Shown: positions 17,412 to 26,273 of the stretch, one piece after another
Layout: each line of letters begins with the position of its first letter
How positions within the stretch are numbered: the stretch's first letter is position 1
NCBI RefSeq assembly: GCF_000422945.1
Contig: NZ_AUHA01000006.1
Location: forward strand, 124,001-188,000
DNA from: Daejeonella oryzae DSM 19973
Lineage (GTDB): Bacteria; Bacteroidota; Bacteroidia; Sphingobacteriales; Sphingobacteriaceae
Direction of reading: 5' to 3'
Length of the DNA stretch: 64,000 nt
Translations under genes and position numbers: made by a program
The notes under the pieces: generated by a model
Databases searched by the model: none
What the model saw: only the letters and a program-made list of their open reading frames with translations
What the model was told of the DNA's origin: nothing

Positions 17412-18308
17412 TTAAATAAGCTCATTGAATTTTTTAGCCATTCCTAAAATTCCGAACAATCCGCCGGTATGTATGGCCAGTATTTTGCTCCCCTTTTCGA
17501 AATGATCCTTGCTGATCAGATCATATAATGCGAAGAATGATTTACCGGTATAAACAGGGTCCAGAAGTATCCCGGTTGATGCCGAGAAGGTGTGAATGAA
17601 GTTGATTAATTCAGGGGTGGATTTAGCATATCCTCTGAAATGGTACTCGGTATGCAACGTAAATTCCGAAAGGTTTTCGTTGTACTTTTGAATTTCATCC
17701 CTAATAAATTCCCCATTTTTTAATACCGGAACAGCATGGACCTGCATATTCAGGTGATTTTGAGAAATTCCCTGTAAAATACCTGCTGCTGTAGTTCCTG
17801 TACCACAGGCGCAAAATAAATGATTATAGGAATTTTCTAATTCGCTAATTAATTCAGTGCATCCTTCTACTGCAAGCAACCCGGCTCCGCCTTCATCAAT
17901 GAAATAGGAATTGTGATCATCCCGAAAGTGATCATCAAACAATTTCTGTTTATCCTTATAAATGCCGCGTTCTGTAAATATCAGCTTCATTCCAAATAAA
18001 CGACAAAGCATTAACAGATCATTTTCTACAGTTTCGCCGCGAACAAAGCCCGTACTACTAAATCCAAATTTTGCCGCTGCAGCCGCTGTTGCCAATAAAT
18101 GGTTAGAATATGCACCACCGAAGGTAACCAGGTGGTTTTTGTTAGTCTCCCTGGCATTACGCAGAGAATATTTTAATTTTCTCCATTTATTACCTGAAAT
18201 AAAAGGATGAATAAGGTCATCTCGTTTTACGAAGACCTTTACTTCTTTCTGATTAAAAAGCGGGTTTAAAATTTCCTCTTCGGGACTGTAATAATTGAGG
18301 TCGATCAT
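17412..18308 (-). CDS. D-cysteine desulfhydrase / ACC deaminase family PLP enzyme
   Basis: Fold-type II PLP enzyme of 298 residues. The cofactor lysine is in FISGNKWRKLKY, followed by the typical TFGGAYSNHLLATAAAAAKFG and the glycine loop CACGTGTTAAGIL that binds the PLP phosphate; AIHTGGLFG ends the chain. The family contains D-cysteine desulfhydrase and 1-aminocyclopropane-1-carboxylate deaminase. True ACC deaminases are usually near 340 residues, so the shorter length favours a desulfhydrase-like role. Substrate unproved. It precedes the lysine transaminase but is separated from it by a strong terminator. Confidence 0.85.
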   Translation of the reverse strand: MIDLNYYSPEEEILNPLFNQKEVKVFVKRDDLIHPFISGNKWRKLKYSLRNARETNKNHLVTFGGAYSNHLLATAAAAAKFGFSSTGFVRGETVENDLLMLCRLFGMKLIFTERGIYKDKQKLFDDHFRDDHNSYFIDEGGAGLLAVEGCTELISELENSYNHLFCACGTGTTAAGILQGISQNHLNMQVHAVPVLKNGEFIRDEIQKYNENLSEFTLHTEYHFRGYAKSTPELINFIHTFSASTGILLDPVYTGKSFFALYDLISKDHFEKGSKILAIHTGGLFGILGMAKKFNELI

Positions 18309-18355
18309 AATAGTATCTCTCTGATAAGATCGATTAAATATCTGCTATTTTAAAC

Positions 18356-19438
18356 TTACTTGCCAAGTCCAACTCCTAATCCAAAGTTAAATGCATTGTA
18401 ATCTCCAACTGTATAGGAAGAGTAAATTCTTAAAACCGCAATATTAAGCTGAAATCCTATATTCCCTCTGAAACCGCTTACATCATTTTGGTTAATATCA
18501 ACAGGGTTGGTAAAAGTGGTGTAAGTCCTCTGACCAACAAATCCGGTTGCGCCGGTTACGATGGGATAATTGCCTTTTAGTTTTGCATTAGTCTGAGAAG
18601 TGTTATAACCCGCACTTATAAAAGGAGTGAAAAATAAAAGCTTTTTAGATAATATAAGCTCTGCGTTAATTCCTGAAAATTTTGCATCAATCATTTGATT
18701 GTTGAAGTCCTGATTTTGCTCTGCATCTTTTGGAACCGAACCTTCAGGTGCCCGCACATCTAAAGGTAACTGGTAATTTAATTGTGAAAATCCAACAGCA
18801 ACTGCAATGTCTACCGGACTAATTTTATCTAGGGTTTTGCCAATAATCAAGGGGAGAATCTCAAGTTTAATGCCTGCACCCAGCATGCTGAGTGATCCGA
18901 AATCATTACCCAAACTAACTTTAGGAACTGCTCTTAAGGTAATATCAATGCCATTAGGTAATCCAACTGTACCCTGTAACTGGGGAGCCGGTATGAGGGG
19001 AAGATTTTGACCTTGAGGGAGCGTAAATGATTCAATTTTTTGATTGTTATCATCAAACACATCAAGTTGTGGTGCTGAGGTTTTGTTCCCGGCCATGGTG
19101 GGCGCCAGGGGGGATGAATTATTAGCAGGCCTGATATGGTTGGATAATCCGATTTTTGTTACATCGAAAAATTTATCCTCTTGTGGTATCAGGGCTCCGG
19201 TTAAGCCAAACCGGAATTCAAAGCGGGCTGTATTTTTGGATTCTGCCGTATTATTCCAGCCCGAATTAAGTCCGATTCCTAAGCCTTTAAATAAAGGGTT
19301 AAGGTAAGCCTGAGTTAATTTAGTTGCATCCCCGGGTCCAGCTTTAATAAGACCTGATACTTTGCCTTGTGAGAAAACCGAATTGGAAGAGAATAAAAAT
19401 AAAATGAATATACTGGATCGGAACAATTGTTTTCCCAT
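18356..19438 (-). CDS. Predicted outer-membrane protein (resembles DUF6588)
   Basis: 360 residues with a signal peptide (cleavage near VFS-QGK), then many amphipathic beta-strand-like stretches and an aromatic-rich C terminus (LRIYSSYTVGDYNAFNFGLGVGLGK), as expected of an outer-membrane beta barrel. The segment LTQAYLNPLFKGLGIGLNSGWNN near the N terminus resembles the Bacteroidota DUF6588 proteins; this assignment is from memory of the pattern. No cargo or enzymatic motif. It ends 47 bp before the desulfhydrase-like gene on the same strand, perhaps cotranscribed. Confidence 0.75.
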   Translation of the reverse strand: MGKQLFRSSIFILFLFSSNSVFSQGKVSGLIKAGPGDATKLTQAYLNPLFKGLGIGLNSGWNNTAESKNTARFEFRFGLTGALIPQEDKFFDVTKIGLSNHIRPANNSSPLAPTMAGNKTSAPQLDVFDDNNQKIESFTLPQGQNLPLIPAPQLQGTVGLPNGIDITLRAVPKVSLGNDFGSLSMLGAGIKLEILPLIIGKTLDKISPVDIAVAVGFSQLNYQLPLDVRAPEGSVPKDAEQNQDFNNQMIDAKFSGINAELILSKKLLFFTPFISAGYNTSQTNAKLKGNYPIVTGATGFVGQRTYTTFTNPVDINQNDVSGFRGNIGFQLNIAVLRIYSSYTVGDYNAFNFGLGVGLGK

Positions 19439-19612
19439 AAATTATTAAAGAATCAATGCCGAAAATATATTTTTTTAATTAAAAAGGGGAAGAAATTAAA
19501 TAAGATAATCGCGTTTTTAGTAAAATTTTTCATGTTTTCTAGATGTTAGGTATTCCCTTTAACAAACAAATGACCAAAGTTGTTTAATCCGCAATTAATT
19601 AGATTAAACATT

Positions 19613-19620
19613 TAAATTTG
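19613..19620 (+). promoter_or_regulatory. -7 promoter box (TAAATTTG) before the rluD-like gene
   Basis: Perfect TANNTTTG ending only 4 nt before the ATG at 19625. If used, transcription starts at or next to the ATG, giving a leaderless mRNA. Confidence 0.35.
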
Positions 19621-19624
19621 CAGC

Positions 19625-20656
19625 ATGATTGAGGTAAATGACATCCAGGAGGCAGAGGAACAGGATTTTTATGAACATTTAAATGTTGTAGTAGATAAAG
19701 GGCAGTCGTTGGTTAGAATAGACAAATTTCTAACACAGCGTATAGAAAATACGTCACGCAACCGTATTCAAAACGCTATAGATGCCGGAAGCGTCCTTGT
19801 GAATGGGAATCCTGTTAAGGGAAGCTACAAGGTAAAACCTTTTGATGTGATTTCTATTGTTCTTCCTCATCCGCCACGAGATACGGAAGTGTATCCTGAA
19901 GATTTGCCCATTGATATTATCTACGAAGATGATGATGTGATCATGGTTAACAAAGCGGCCGGCATGGTTGTGCATCCTGGATTTAATAATTATAACGGAA
20001 CTCTTGTAAATGCGCTGGTATATCATTTTCAGCAATTGCCTCAATTGCCTGGTAATGAGGGCCGGCCTGGACTGGTTCATCGTATTGATAAAGATACCTC
20101 GGGATTATTACTGATCAGCAAAAATGAAAAGGCAATAACTTACCTCGCAAAGCAGTTTTATGATCATACCATCACCCGCAAATATATTGCACTGGTATGG
20201 GGAGATCTGGCAGAAGATGGAACTGTAACGGGATATATTGGCAGAAGTGCAAAAGACAGGAAAGTAATGGCCATTTATGATGAAGAAGATAAGGGAAAAT
20301 GGTCTGTTACGCACTACAAAGTTTTGGAGAGACTTGGATATGTGACCTTAATTGAATGTGAACTTGAAACCGGGCGAACTCATCAGATCCGAGCTCATAT
20401 GAAGCATTTGGGCCATCCTTTATTTAATGATTCTTCTTACGGAGGTAACAGAATTATAAAAGGAACCGTATTCAGTAAGTATAAATCTTTTGTTGAAAAT
20501 TGTTTTGAATTGATTCCAAGGCAGGCGTTACATGCTAAATCATTAGGATTTTTACATCCTTCAACAAAAAAGTTTGTTCATTTCGATTCTGATGTTCCCC
20601 ATGATTTTCAACAGGTGCTTGAGAAGTGGAGAAATTACGTTAAAGTTGAACATTAA
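19625..20656 (+). CDS. rluD: RluD-family 23S rRNA pseudouridine synthase
   Basis: Converts uridines of 23S rRNA helix 69 to pseudouridine in E. coli RluD. An N-terminal S4 RNA-binding domain (about residues 28-75, RIDKFLTQRIENTSRNRIQNAI) precedes the catalytic domain with GLVHRIDKDTSGLL; Asp155 is the catalytic residue. Further motifs are YIALVWG and ETGRTHQIRAH. 343 residues, slightly longer than E. coli RluD because of an acidic N-terminal extension. The next gene begins 8 bp after its stop codon. Exact target uridines are inferred from family membership. Confidence 0.92.
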   Translation: MIEVNDIQEAEEQDFYEHLNVVVDKGQSLVRIDKFLTQRIENTSRNRIQNAIDAGSVLVNGNPVKGSYKVKPFDVISIVLPHPPRDTEVYPEDLPIDIIYEDDDVIMVNKAAGMVVHPGFNNYNGTLVNALVYHFQQLPQLPGNEGRPGLVHRIDKDTSGLLLISKNEKAITYLAKQFYDHTITRKYIALVWGDLAEDGTVTGYIGRSAKDRKVMAIYDEEDKGKWSVTHYKVLERLGYVTLIECELETGRTHQIRAHMKHLGHPLFNDSSYGGNRIIKGTVFSKYKSFVENCFELIPRQALHAKSLGFLHPSTKKFVHFDSDVPHDFQQVLEKWRNYVKVEH

Positions 20657-20664
20657 ATCATTTC

Positions 20665-21504
20665 ATGAGCAAGCAGTTTATCAATTTTAACGGGGAACTC
20701 TTTCCTTCGGATCATCCGGTGATGACAATTTCTAACCGCAGCTTTAAATATGGCGACGGACTTTTTGAATCAATGCGCTATGTAAAGGGTGAACTTAAAT
20801 TTGTTGAACTTCATGCCGACCGCTTGCGCAAGGGCATGAAAATATTAAAACTGGATGGCTATTCTCAGGTGGATAGCTATTTTATTAATGAAAAAGTTGA
20901 GGAGCTTATCCGCAGGAATAAAATTGGTCCCAATGCACGTGTCAGATTTACCGTTTTCAGAAACGCGGATGGTTTTTATAATCCTACCGCGAATAAAATG
21001 GGCTACACTTTGGAAGTTAGCAAACTGCCCGAACCGGCCTATGCCGCAAATTCCAAAGGACTAATTATTGACGTTTTCGACGAGGTTCCAAAACCCGTTA
21101 ATATATTATCCAATCTTAAAACCAATAATTCTTTGGTTTATGTATTGGCAGGGGTTTTTAAAAATCAGCATCAGCTTGATGAAGTACTTATCTTAAATCA
21201 GAATGGTTTTCTTTGCGAATCCATGAGCAGTAATGTATTCGTGGTTTACGAGAAACATTTGTACACTCCCTCTTTAAGCGAAGGTTGTATTGCCGGCGTA
21301 ATGCGTAAAGTAGTTATGCGTCTGGCTAAAGAAAATAATTTGAAAATTACAGAAGCTCAAATAAACCCTGAAATATTAAACCAGGCCGAAGAGGTATTTT
21401 TAACGAACGCCAGCTCCGGAATTCAATGGGTGATGGGCTACAACAAGAAAAGATATTTCAATGAAACTTCCAGGTTTTTGCTTAACAAATTAAATGAACT
21501 TTAG
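20665..21504 (+). CDS. Class IV aminotransferase; candidate aminodeoxychorismate lyase (PabC)
   Basis: Fold-type IV PLP enzyme of 279 residues. The start ISNRSFKYGDGLFESMRY, the PLP lysine in SNLKTNNSLVYVLA, the substrate/cofactor segment CESMSSNVF and the C-terminal TNASSGIQWV identify the family, which includes branched-chain aminotransferases, D-amino-acid aminotransferases and PabC. The short length and the presence of pabB elsewhere in the window favour 4-amino-4-deoxychorismate lyase, which releases p-aminobenzoate. The alternative is a branched-chain or D-amino-acid aminotransferase. It follows rluD by 8 bp and is probably cotranscribed. Confidence 0.85.
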   Translation: MSKQFINFNGELFPSDHPVMTISNRSFKYGDGLFESMRYVKGELKFVELHADRLRKGMKILKLDGYSQVDSYFINEKVEELIRRNKIGPNARVRFTVFRNADGFYNPTANKMGYTLEVSKLPEPAYAANSKGLIIDVFDEVPKPVNILSNLKTNNSLVYVLAGVFKNQHQLDEVLILNQNGFLCESMSSNVFVVYEKHLYTPSLSEGCIAGVMRKVVMRLAKENNLKITEAQINPEILNQAEEVFLTNASSGIQWVMGYNKKRYFNETSRFLLNKLNEL

Positions 21505-21562
21505 TAATTGCTATAATTTAGTTGCGGTACTACTTTGAATTGTAAATGCATAGGAAGCCCCT

Positions 21563-22477
21563 TTAAAATCTAACACCTCTTAAAAAATCCTCTATTTTCA
21601 TTCTCTTTTTTCCTTCAAGTTGTAAATCCTGCAAAGAAATTAAACCATCCGGACAGGCAAACTTTAAAAATGTTTTTCCGTCAGTTTGAAATGTTCCCGG
21701 ATTCAGATCGTGTTCTGCAATTTCTAAATCAGCTTTAAAAATTTTCAAAGTTTTGCCCAAAATGTGCGTGTAAGCAGTTGGATAGGGGCTTAATCCGCGA
21801 ATGCGGTTGTATACATTTAAAGCAGGCAGATTCCAATCTATCAGACAATCTTCTTTAAATAATTTGGGCGCATGCTTTAAATTTTCTTTCGGGAAGTTGT
21901 CCTGTGGGATTTCGGTATAGTTAGCGCTTTCTATTGCTTTAACTGTTTTAACCAGAAGTTCGGCGCCTGTATTCATTAGTTTATCATGCAAATCGCCGGC
22001 GGTTTCATCTTCAGCTATTGCAACTTTTTCTGAGAAAAGGATATCACCGGTGTCTATTTCATGTTTTAGAAAAAACGTTGTTACTCCTGTATATTTTTCT
22101 CCGTTAATTAGAGCCCAGTTAATTGGTGCAGCTCCCCGATATTGCGGAAGCAGCGAAGCATGCAGGTTAATAGTACCTTTTGCAGGCATATTCCAAACAA
22201 TTTCCGGAAGCATACGAAATGCTACCACCACCTGTAAATCGGCATTTAAAGATTTTAGTTCTGAAATAAACTCCGGATCTTTTAATTTTTGAGGCTGCAG
22301 TACTCTGAGTTGATTTTGTACTGCATACTGTTTTACGGCTGATTCGTTTACTTTTTGGCCTCTTCCCGAAGGTTTGTCGGGTGCCGTTATTACAGCAACA
22401 ATATTAAAGCCCTCTTTTACTAATGCATCTAAAGATGAAACAGCAAAATCGGGAGTACCCATAAAAATGATTCTCAT
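21563..22477 (-). CDS. fmt: Methionyl-tRNA formyltransferase
   Basis: Formylates initiator Met-tRNA with 10-formyl-tetrahydrofolate. Motifs: N-terminal RIIFMGTPDFAVSSLD, ITAPDKPSGRG, LHASLLPQYRGAAPINWALI and the catalytic stretch TGVTTFFLKHEIDTGDIL; a C-terminal OB-like domain contains RIRGLSPYPTAYT. 304 residues, normal length. It is convergent with the class IV aminotransferase and lies downstream of a DUF1343 gene from which a terminator separates it. The usual partner def is absent. Confidence 0.97.
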   Translation of the reverse strand: MRIIFMGTPDFAVSSLDALVKEGFNIVAVITAPDKPSGRGQKVNESAVKQYAVQNQLRVLQPQKLKDPEFISELKSLNADLQVVVAFRMLPEIVWNMPAKGTINLHASLLPQYRGAAPINWALINGEKYTGVTTFFLKHEIDTGDILFSEKVAIAEDETAGDLHDKLMNTGAELLVKTVKAIESANYTEIPQDNFPKENLKHAPKLFKEDCLIDWNLPALNVYNRIRGLSPYPTAYTHILGKTLKIFKADLEIAEHDLNPGTFQTDGKTFLKFACPDGLISLQDLQLEGKKRMKIEDFLRGVRF

Positions 22478-22503
22478 AGAAATGACAAAGATTAAGGAAA
22501 ATT

Positions 22504-22548
22504 AAGATAAAAAACTATGAGACACAGTAGCCGGCTGCTGTGTCTCAT
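22504..22548 (-). terminator. Intrinsic terminator of the DUF1343 gene
   Basis: A stem of 14-15 bp (22517-22531 with 22534-22548, one G.T pair) is followed on the minus strand by TAGTTTTTTATC. It lies about 20 bp past the DUF1343 stop codon. Confidence 0.85.
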
Positions 22549-22569
22549 GGTTACTTCAATTTGTATTCC

Positions 22570-23835
22570 TTATTGATATAAAAGATAGTTTTTACGCATG
22601 ATCTTATACTGAGAAAGTCCGGGTTCCCAGCTTTGACGAATTTCTTCTTCAGATTTACCGGCAATAATCTGCTTACGCAGATCTTCAGTTCCTGCAAGTT
22701 TATCAAAATTGCCCATTTGGTTACTTTGTTTGTAATCAAAAAACTTTTCCTTGTGAGGATAAGCTTTGTATAGCTCCATTAACCAGCTTAAATTGATTTT
22801 GCCTGTGTTCCGTATCTTATTAATATTATATTTTCTCAGATCAATTCCATAGCAATTTTTATCCTGATGAAGCGGGGTTTCACTCATTCCCTTGATGCCT
22901 TTTGGGGTGAAAAAGAATTTGTATTTATCCTTCAGATCCGGATTCCCTAAAACTGTAAAAGGGAAATAAGTTCCTCGTCCCTGACTGATAATTGTACCCT
23001 CAAACAAACAAAGCGAAGGGTATAACATAATCGATTGCTGCGTATTTAAGTTTGGAGATGGCTTAACCGGTAGTGTATAAGGCAACGAATGGTTGTAGTT
23101 AGCAATTTTTACAATATTGAGCTTGCACTTTGCTTTATTTTCCAGCCAGCCTTCGCCATTTAGCATTTGAGCATATTCTGCAACCGTTAAGCCGTGCACA
23201 ATGGGAATGGGATTAATGCCAATACCCGATTTTAATTTCGGATCCAGAATGGGTCCGTCAACATAAAAACCATTTGGATTCGGCCGGTCTAGAATCATCA
23301 GCTCTTTTCCGTTTTCGGCACAGGCTTCCATTACATGCTGAAGCGTATTGATATAAGTGTAAAAACGAACACCCACATCCTGAATGTCAAAGATCATTAT
23401 ATCAATACCTTCCATATCTTTAGCGCTAGGCTTATGATGTTTCCCATAAAGAGAAATTGCGGGTATGCCTGTTTTCTGATCGATGCTGTCATCCACTTTT
23501 GCTCCTGCACTGGCATCTCCTCTAAAGCCATGCTCCGGACCAAATATTTTAACAATATTAATTCCTAAACTTTTTAAACTGTCTACAATGGTAGTGTTCC
23601 CAATTATGGAAGTGGGATTTACCACCATTGCTACTTTCTTACCTTCTAAATAGGGCAGGTATTTTTCAGTTTGCTCAGCCCCTGTAATAATTTTTCCGCG
23701 AGGCTTGCTATCTGTATTAACAGTTATTTGATTTGGGTTTGGAACCGATGAATTAATGGGTTGCATTTGTTGTCCGCACGATGTGCAGGCTGTTAAGAGT
23801 ACAATGGGAAGGATGGACGGTAAGAAATATTTCAT
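22570..23835 (-). CDS. DUF1343 lipoprotein, NamZ-like exo-beta-N-acetylmuramidase candidate
   Basis: 421 residues with a lipoprotein signal, LLTAC (Cys17), so probably membrane anchored. The body matches DUF1343 (NamZ; glycoside hydrolase family GH171), characterised in Bacillus subtilis and Tannerella forsythia as releasing terminal MurNAc from peptidoglycan fragments. Conserved stretches are VAMVVNPTSIIG, IFGPEHGFRGDASAG, MIFDIQDVGVRFYTY, ILDRPNPNG and FEGTIISQGRGT. It probably works in cell-wall recycling or scavenging. It is a single-gene unit with a terminator; there is no MurNAc transporter or kinase near it. The family call is firm; the enzymatic role is inherited from homologues. Confidence 0.9.
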   Translation of the reverse strand: MKYFLPSILPIVLLTACTSCGQQMQPINSSVPNPNQITVNTDSKPRGKIITGAEQTEKYLPYLEGKKVAMVVNPTSIIGNTTIVDSLKSLGINIVKIFGPEHGFRGDASAGAKVDDSIDQKTGIPAISLYGKHHKPSAKDMEGIDIMIFDIQDVGVRFYTYINTLQHVMEACAENGKELMILDRPNPNGFYVDGPILDPKLKSGIGINPIPIVHGLTVAEYAQMLNGEGWLENKAKCKLNIVKIANYNHSLPYTLPVKPSPNLNTQQSIMLYPSLCLFEGTIISQGRGTYFPFTVLGNPDLKDKYKFFFTPKGIKGMSETPLHQDKNCYGIDLRKYNINKIRNTGKINLSWLMELYKAYPHKEKFFDYKQSNQMGNFDKLAGTEDLRKQIIAGKSEEEIRQSWEPGLSQYKIMRKNYLLYQ

Positions 23836-23944
23836 ATGTAATTATAAAATTTAAAGTATCTGGTTTAAAAGGCAATTCATCATATAGATGCATGTTATTA
23901 AAAAATTGCATCTTTGCTAAGGTACAAAAAAATACATTTCAGGC

Positions 23945-25165
23945 TTGAATTTACCCTTTTTCATTGCACAACGCATAACGTTTAACTCCAAACGCACTTT
24001 CTCTAAACTGATTGTGCGTATTGCGATTCTGGGTATTATGCTTGGATTGGCAGTTATGATTCTCGCTGTTGCCATTGTAAAAGGCTTTAAATCCGAGATT
24101 CGCGAAAAGGTAAGAGGTTTTGCCGGAGATATTCAGGTTGTTAAATATGATCTTAATACATCGTATGAGAATTCTCCTTTCAGTATCAACCCTGCTACTT
24201 TAAAATCCATTAAAAGTTATCCCGAAATTTCTTACAGCCAGGCTTTTGCTACTAAACCCGGTATTATAAACACCAATGAGGAAGTGGAAGGCGTAGTTTT
24301 AAAAGGCGTTGATAAGACCTACAACTGGGATTATTTTAAAAATATCCTTGTTTCGGGAAAGGTTATTGATTTTGCCGACAGCGTAGAATCACAGCGTCAG
24401 ATACTAATTTCGCAATATACCGCACAGCGTTTAAATCTTAAAGTTGGGGATGATTTTCTGATGTATTTTGTTCAGCAGCCTCTGCGTAAGCGCAAATTTG
24501 AAATTGTAGGGATCTATAATTTGGGTGTTGAAGAAGTCGATAAAACGTATGTGATTGGTGATATTGCTTTAATACGCAGGCTCAATAACTGGACAAACGA
24601 TCAGGTTGGCGGTTATGAATTACGGTTAAAGGATTTTAATCTGCTCGACACTGCCGCAAACAAAGTTTACGAAAATCTGGATATTGATTTGAAATCTTTC
24701 ACAGTTAAAGAGAGTTATCCCACCATTTTTGAATGGCTTTCTTTATTGGATATTAATACGCAGGTTATTTTAGTGTTAATGCTTGCCGTAGCTGTTATTA
24801 ATATGATTTCTGCGCTGCTGATTATGATATTGGAGCGTACCAACATGATCGGAATATTGAAGGCTCTGGGTAGTGATAACTGGAGCATTCGTAAAATATT
24901 CCTTTATAATGCGGGATACTTAATAGGTTTAGGTCTTTTGCTAGGAAATATACTGGGCATTGGACTCGGGCTTTTTCAATATAACACTCATTTTTTTGAG
25001 CTTGATCAGGCTTCATATTTTATAAGCTTTGTGCCAGTAGAGTTAAGCGTTGCAGATATTCTTATGCTTAATGGCGGAACTCTGTTAATATGTATTCTGG
25101 TGATGATTATCCCCTCATTACTGGTTACTAAAATTTCTCCCGTTAAGGCAATCACTTTTAAGTAA
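23945..25165 (+). CDS. ABC transporter permease, LolC/LolE-type (FtsX/MacB fold)
   Basis: Inner-membrane permease of 406 residues with one N-terminal membrane helix (about 25-47), a large periplasmic domain and three C-terminal helices (about 270-295, 320-345, 370-395). This is the topology of LolC/E subunits that extract lipoproteins toward the outer membrane. The start NLPFFIAQRI and the segment LERTNMIGILKALGSDNWSIRKIFLYNAGY are typical. The start codon must be the TTG at 23945: it gives the conserved N terminus and the first in-frame ATG lies inside the first membrane helix. There is no ATPase gene next to it. Its TAA directly abuts the convergent lipoprotein stop codon. Confidence 0.9.
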   Translation: MNLPFFIAQRITFNSKRTFSKLIVRIAILGIMLGLAVMILAVAIVKGFKSEIREKVRGFAGDIQVVKYDLNTSYENSPFSINPATLKSIKSYPEISYSQAFATKPGIINTNEEVEGVVLKGVDKTYNWDYFKNILVSGKVIDFADSVESQRQILISQYTAQRLNLKVGDDFLMYFVQQPLRKRKFEIVGIYNLGVEEVDKTYVIGDIALIRRLNNWTNDQVGGYELRLKDFNLLDTAANKVYENLDIDLKSFTVKESYPTIFEWLSLLDINTQVILVLMLAVAVINMISALLIMILERTNMIGILKALGSDNWSIRKIFLYNAGYLIGLGLLLGNILGIGLGLFQYNTHFFELDQASYFISFVPVELSVADILMLNGGTLLICILVMIIPSLLVTKISPVKAITFK

Positions 25166-25618
25166 TCAATTCCTGCTGATTGTAAAAACTATCTTTTTCT
25201 CTTTTGAACCTTCTTTCTTTGGATACGGAGTTACATCTTTTAACAGGAGTGTATAGTTGTTGCTATTTATTGTGAAGTTAATTTTATCAGTCGTTTTGAA
25301 GCTTAAATCGCACTTGCCGATACATAAATCTATTAATTGATCTGCCTGATTCAGAGATGAAGTTTTAAACTGAACCGAGGCGTTTCCTGCCCAAATGCAT
25401 TGTACATCAGCAGGACAGCGGCTATCGTTAATTTTAATAACTTCAATTACAAACTCCTTATTGACCAGCGATTTTTCATTTAAATCTAACTGAACCACTG
25501 TGTTTAATTCGTCATTTCTTACTCCTTCTAAACTACCTTTTTCACATGATGAGCCGCAAAATAGTAAGAATGCAAATGATAAGAATAGTTTTAGAAGTGG
25601 AGATAATCTTTTCATCAT
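25166..25618 (-). CDS. Small hypothetical lipoprotein with a CPADVQCIWAGNA motif
   Basis: 150 residues; the leader ends in a lipobox GSSC (Cys25). The mature part is beta-rich and carries DSRCPADVQCIWAGNA, a motif seen in many small Bacteroidota secreted proteins, plus a later CIGKCDL. The four cysteines probably form two disulfides (inference). Function unknown. The stop codon is immediately adjacent to that of the convergent permease, and another small cysteine-bearing lipoprotein follows upstream on the same strand. Confidence 0.8.
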   Translation of the reverse strand: MMKRLSPLLKLFLSFAFLLFCGSSCEKGSLEGVRNDELNTVVQLDLNEKSLVNKEFVIEVIKINDSRCPADVQCIWAGNASVQFKTSSLNQADQLIDLCIGKCDLSFKTTDKINFTINSNNYTLLLKDVTPYPKKEGSKEKKIVFTISRN

Positions 25619-25682
25619 GGAATGAATGTGTATAGGAAATAATTCTTGCGAAAACTTTTTATGGTTTAATATTTATAATGAA

Positions 25683-26174
25683 TTAGGTTCGAGCCACCTC
25701 AATTGCTTTTTTGATTTCTAAAGCAACCTGTTTAATATATTCCGGCAATTGATCCGTATTGGTGTCAATCCTGAAAATTTTGGGTTTCTGCCCTTTACGA
25801 ATAATTTCTAAATAATATCCTCCCTGGTCGGCACAATCCGGGCAACCGAAAGTTTCTTCATCTTTTGGGTTGTTAATTAATTCTGAAGGAAGCGAAGACG
25901 ATATGCTCTTCAATCCTTCAAATTTTTCATTACTTAACTTTTCAGTAAATGAATTTTGATTTCCGGTTTTCAGATAGTCTTTAGACTTGTATAGTCCGTC
26001 ACTTTTTAATAAATAAGTTATAGAACAATCGCCCACGCACATTCCATACGAAGACCCAAAAATGATGTAATCGGTTTCGCCTTTCAAAGAAAATCCTTCT
26101 TTTTGACACGATGAATAGGACATCAGCACAATGCTTGCCAAGATCAGGCTGAATTTTTTAATTAGATTCTTCAT
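25683..26174 (-). CDS. Hypothetical lipoprotein, perhaps DUF6438-like
   Basis: 163 residues with a lipoprotein leader ending SYSSC (Cys23). An early segment IIFGSSYGMCVGDCSITYLLKSDG has the C-x-G-x-C pattern followed by strands that I associate with DUF6438 (from memory, not certain). A second pair is in TFGCPDCADQGGYYL. There is no catalytic signature. It lies 64 bp upstream of the other cysteine-bearing lipoprotein on the same strand; the two are different in sequence but similar in design and may be one operon. Confidence 0.75.
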   Translation of the reverse strand: MKNLIKKFSLILASIVLMSYSSCQKEGFSLKGETDYIIFGSSYGMCVGDCSITYLLKSDGLYKSKDYLKTGNQNSFTEKLSNEKFEGLKSISSSLPSELINNPKDEETFGCPDCADQGGYYLEIIRKGQKPKIFRIDTNTDQLPEYIKQVALEIKKAIEVART

Positions 26175-26273
26175 TTCATTAAGAATAGGTAAAAATAATT
26201 TGGTTTAAGCTTTTCGAAAAGTATGAAAATTACTAATAAGGATTTTAAATATTTATCGCTTTGCAAGTTCCGG

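Noticed and set aside
25683-25695. GGTTCGAGCC string like a tRNA T-loop
   Set aside because: It overlaps the 3' end of a lipoprotein gene, no cloverleaf or acceptor stem can be built around it, and no CCA-end context is present.
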